Assembly: GCA_022013205.1 (NCBI GenBank)
Contig: JAKLQT010000289.1
Location: 1-6,441, forward strand
DNA length: 6,441 bases
From: Candidatus Omnitrophota bacterium
GTDB lineage: Bacteria; Omnitrophota; Gorgyraeia; B26-G9
Direction: 5' to 3'
Of this stretch, positions 4,268 to 6,441 are shown one piece after another. The notes below the pieces were generated by a model. The model searched no databases, was not told the origin of the DNA, and saw only the letters and a program-made list of their open reading frames with translations. The first letter of the stretch is position 1; each line of letters opens with the position of its first letter. The translations under genes were made by a program, and so were the position numbers.

Positions 4268-5539
4268 ATGTATAAATGCAAAAAGAATAGAGAAAATGAA
4301 AAAGGAGTAGCTTTATTCATGGCGCTTGTACTGACTATTGGACTTGTCGTCTTAAGCGCAAATTATATCGCTTCAGTACAATCGCATTCACATGTTTCAT
4401 TGATAACTTATGCGGAGGTAGAAGCATTGCATACTGCCGAGGCAGGTGTGGAATTCGGGATATGGGAGATTGCTCATGGCGGCAAAGATTTTCTTGACGC
4501 TGATGGCTGGCAGGGAACAGGCCCGAAAGTAAAAACTGATATATTAAGTACCTCAGGCGGTGAGGCAATAGGAGAGTATGTGGTCAGTGTTGATGATTTG
4601 GGCGGGGATTCCTATGAAATATTTGCAACAGGTTTCTTCCCAAATCAATTGAATCCGATTTCAACGCGAACAGTTAAAGTTCTAGTGGAAAGGGAAAACC
4701 TTTTTGTTCAGGCCATGTACGGCATAGAGGAGATTAAAATCGATGACTTCAGTTTTGTTGACAGCTATGATTCCAGATTAGGGCCTTATGGCGGAGCAAA
4801 CGTAAGTTCAGAAGGAAACTTAATCACAAATTCGATCAGTAGTGTCTCGCCTTATGCGACGGATTTAGGCAAGGGGACTTATATTGACGGTGATGTGACC
4901 ATTGGGGTGGGCGGAGATACTCTTACTGCTATACATCTCGAAGCTACCAGTGTTATAACCGGTTCTAGAGACACATTGACAAGGGTCAGGCTGCCTAAAG
5001 CTGTTCCTGATATTTCCGGATTCTTGCCGTATCAGGGCAATCTTAATGTTCCCGCGCATGGTTCGGCGACTATAAGTTCAAGCGGTGAATATGATTCCAT
5101 AACGCTTGGGGCTCATTCTACGCTTATTCTCGATTCAGATGTTTCTTTATATATCAGCGGAAAACTTGATCTGGGTACGTATAGTACGCTGATTATTGAT
5201 TCAGCGGCCTCTGTTTCCGTGGTGCTCAATGATTCATTAAAATTCAAACCCCACGCGGAAATTGTAAACGAAAGTTTCGATCCTAAGCAGTTTACGATTT
5301 ACTGTACAGACAATGTCGAGAAGTTTGCCTTAGGAGCGCAGGGGCAGTTTTTAGGCAATGTCTATATGCCTAATACGGATTTTACTGTAAATCCTTTTAT
5401 TGATTATTACGGCAGTATTGTGGCTAAAACGGTTTTATTAAAAAAGAATACTAGTTTTCACTTTGATAAATCACTGGCTGATGATGTGTCTGCTCCGACA
5501 TTTAATAATTATGTGGTTCGCATTTGGCAAGGATATTGA
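4268..5539 (+). CDS. PilX-like pilus assembly protein with beta-rich C-terminal domain
   Basis: A 423-residue protein. The N-terminus EKGVALFMALVLTIGLVVLS (11-30) followed by AEVEALHTAEAGVEFGIWEI (49-68) is the classic PilX/GspK pattern: a prepilin-like G13/V14 cleavage site without Glu at +5, a hydrophobic helix, then the AEAG helix. Residues about 85-145 form a PilX-type domain. Residues about 170-400 are rich in Gly, Ser, Thr and short beta strands (GKGTYIDGDVTIG, ISGKLDLGTYSTLIIDS), suggesting a beta-helix. The end, QFTIYC, FLGNVYMPNTDFTV, DYYGSIVAKTV and SFHFDKSL (341-403), matches a C-terminal domain common in PilX-like proteins. It is much longer than plain PilX (about 170-200 residues). 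It probably caps or decorates the filament tip, with the beta domain outside for adhesion or binding (inference). AAGGA (4260-4264) overlaps the upstream stop. Confidence 0.82.
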   Translation: MYKCKKNRENEKGVALFMALVLTIGLVVLSANYIASVQSHSHVSLITYAEVEALHTAEAGVEFGIWEIAHGGKDFLDADGWQGTGPKVKTDILSTSGGEAIGEYVVSVDDLGGDSYEIFATGFFPNQLNPISTRTVKVLVERENLFVQAMYGIEEIKIDDFSFVDSYDSRLGPYGGANVSSEGNLITNSISSVSPYATDLGKGTYIDGDVTIGVGGDTLTAIHLEATSVITGSRDTLTRVRLPKAVPDISGFLPYQGNLNVPAHGSATISSSGEYDSITLGAHSTLILDSDVSLYISGKLDLGTYSTLIIDSAASVSVVLNDSLKFKPHAEIVNESFDPKQFTIYCTDNVEKFALGAQGQFLGNVYMPNTDFTVNPFIDYYGSIVAKTVLLKKNTSFHFDKSLADDVSAPTFNNYVVRIWQGY

Positions 5540-5540
5540 A

Positions 5541-6002
5541 ATGAAAAAATTATCTAAAAACAATAACTTAGTAATAGTTTTAGTGTTACAATTGCTGATT
5601 TTCCTACTGCAAGCAGATACTTCATTTGCGGATAAATTGCAGTTTGCCGGGTTTAATTTGGAAAATAACCCTGTTAATAGGCAGCTTGGGCAGAGTATGA
5701 AAATAAGCGGAACAATTTCCTATTTCACCAAGTTAGAAGAACCAAAGCCTCTATCTGTTATGATGACAATAGCCGGAGAAATAGATTTGCCGGTTGAAAT
5801 GATGCTCGCTGATGAGAAAATAATTAATGAGGAAACGAATAATAAGATGCAGGAATGGTCTTTTTCCGCTGTCTGGGACGGTGATATTTCCTTTGATACC
5901 TCTTCTGAAGGGGTGTATGAGTGTTTGATTGAAGCAAGTACTGGCAGTGCCGAAGGCCTCTTTATCCAAAAAATAATCCGGGTTGGGGTTGCAAATCCCT
6001 AA
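5541..6002 (+). CDS. Small exported protein of unknown function, beta-sandwich-like
   Basis: A 153-residue secreted protein. Its start at 5541 is one base after the PilX-like stop, with AAGGA (5529-5533) 7 bases upstream. The frame is open to an ATG at 5463, but that extension lies inside the previous gene and would bury the signal peptide. A Sec signal is clear: MKKLSKNNN, a hydrophobic core LVIVLVLQLLIFLLQ (10-24), and probable cleavage at SFA30/D31. There is no lipobox cysteine. The mature 120 residues alternate short strands: MKISGTISYF, SVMMTIAG, WSFSAVWDGDISF (106-118), GVYECLIEAS (124-133), IQKIIRVGV (142-150). The WDG and G-x-Y-x-x-x-I-x-A pattern recalls Ig-like folds such as the FlgD C-terminal domain. 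Tight coupling to the pseudopilins suggests a periplasmic or surface accessory of the same filament. The specific function is not recognised. Confidence 0.72.
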   Translation: MKKLSKNNNLVIVLVLQLLIFLLQADTSFADKLQFAGFNLENNPVNRQLGQSMKISGTISYFTKLEEPKPLSVMMTIAGEIDLPVEMMLADEKIINEETNNKMQEWSFSAVWDGDISFDTSSEGVYECLIEASTGSAEGLFIQKIIRVGVANP

Positions 6003-6075
6003 CATATTAAAATAGAAAAAGTTAAGTGTAAATATTGTTTATTCAATCGTTGCTTGGAGAAATTCTGCTGAGTAA

Positions 6076-6140
6076 GCGGCCTCTGCCGCGGTTAATAGCG
6101 GAGCCGAGTGGAGTAGCATAGCCCAGAGGCGAAGATGCCT
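6076..6140. repeat. GC-rich structured island with inverted repeats
   Basis: A GC-rich block embedded in AT-rich DNA. GCCTCTG (6079-6085) is perfectly complementary to CAGAGGC (6124-6130), enclosing a CCGC/GCGG hairpin (6086-6089 with 6098-6101). AGGC/GCCT (6127-6130 with 6137-6140) forms an alternative small hairpin around GAAGAT. The layout could fold as a small branched structure. It resembles short intergenic repeat insertions. Copies elsewhere cannot be checked here. It ends directly at the pilin-like remnant. Confidence 0.4.
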
Positions 6141-6262
6141 ACAGTATTTTATCATATAACGGCTTTGATGATATTATTTCTACTTTTACAAATGATAACG
6201 GTGAGCTGATCGTAGATATGTCTGTTTTAATGAAAAATATTCCTGATTTTAATTGCGTCTAG
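6122..6262 (+). pseudogene. Truncated prepilin-like gene remnant
   Basis: An open frame of 46 codons between TAG (6119-6121) and TAG (6260-6262) contains YNGFDDIISTF and GELIVDMSV and ends in NIPDFNCV. This parallels the middle of the PilV-like protein at 3231-3665 (EFDDIITNF, GEIVIDYPF, SIPND), in the same order. Fifteen bases, TTTGATGATATTATT, are identical between 6164-6178 and 3435-3449 and are in frame in both. There is no prepilin leader, no hydrophobic helix, no start codon with a ribosome site, and the C-terminal strands are missing. A GC-rich repeat island lies where the upstream half should be. It is best read as the leftover of a second PilV-like gene cut by deletion or insertion. 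The similarity is short, so chance is not fully excluded. Confidence 0.45.
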
Positions 6263-6441
6263 GGGGTTAAAGTTTTTAAAAATCAGAAATATCAGTTTTT
6301 ATAACCTTTTTATTGTAAATGTGTTACGCACTTATTAAAAACTTAAAAAAATCGTAACCGGTGAGTTACGGGTGAAATTTTTACTAATTTAAGACTGTTA
6401 ACGTAATGCGAAACGCAGTTGGAAAAATCTATTTTGGCTCA
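6263..6441. other. Non-coding tail with small inverted repeats
   Basis: No open frame of note on either strand. CGTAAC (6353-6358) can pair with GTTACG at 6323-6328 or at 6365-6370, giving two mutually exclusive hairpins. TGCG/CGCA (6407-6410 with 6414-6417) is another small stem. This may be the leader of a gene beyond the window edge, but no promoter or start codon confirms that. Confidence 0.3.
6265..6311 (+). terminator. Weak terminator-like hairpin
   Basis: GGTTA (6265-6269) pairs with TAACC (6302-6306), and AAAAA (6278-6282) can pair with TTTTT (6296-6300) inside. TTTTTATT follows at 6307-6314. The stem is AT-rich with internal loops, so it would be unstable. It may end the pseudopilin transcript, as no better terminator follows 6002. 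Confidence 0.25.

Noticed and set aside
4335..5059. Minus-strand frames of 64-77 codons inside the PilX-like gene
   Set aside because: Antisense shadows of a well-supported coding region with no independent start signals.
6033..6121. Short plus-strand frame of about 28 codons from TTG across the GC-rich island
   Set aside because: No ribosome site, and the sequence is mostly inverted-repeat DNA; it is better explained as part of the repeat.

Overview
The window is AT-rich bacterial chromosome with two accessory-type gene groups on the plus strand, separated by about 700 bp without a convincing intact gene. The organism is probably a Gram-negative-type lineage with type IV pili. The pseudopilin set and the PilX-like protein with a beta-rich C-terminus are reminiscent of Candidatus Omnitrophota or related candidate phyla. 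That placement is inference from gene style, since the window has no rRNA or marker gene.

Left part (1-2163): a TTGCAA-17-TAAAAT promoter with an extended -10 precedes three genes. These are a CheC-type CheY-P phosphatase (106-762), a standalone ComFB protein (759-1025, overlapping the CheC stop by ATGA), and a ComFB-CheR fusion (1063-2163). The standalone ComFB and the fusion's N-terminus are paralogues that align without gaps over 88 residues (41 identical by my count). ComFB proteins have been reported as cyclic-dinucleotide receptors. The layout therefore suggests a chemotaxis adaptation module in which receptor methylation (CheR) and CheY-P removal (CheC) are tied to a second-messenger sensor. 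This linkage is the most interesting point in the window.

Middle (2164-2868): an AT-rich spacer. It holds a decayed minus-strand reading frame, a CIRCE-like inverted repeat beside a good sigma-54 -24/-12 match, a GC-rich nested palindrome that looks like a REP/MITE-type repeat, and a 10-G homopolymer just upstream of a TATAAA box. A 71-residue protein of unknown function (2869-3084) follows, ended by a Rho-independent terminator (3117-3157).

Right part (3158-6002): four closely packed genes, a PilV-like prepilin, a PilW/GspJ-like prepilin, a PilX-like protein and a small exported protein. They look like one transcription unit for a minor-pseudopilin complex of a type IV pilus or related filament. 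Gaps are 1 to 6 bases.

Tail (6003-6441): no intact gene. A GC-rich structured island (about 6076-6140) abuts a 46-codon remnant (6122-6262) resembling the middle of the PilV-like gene, followed by a weak terminator-like hairpin and small inverted repeats.
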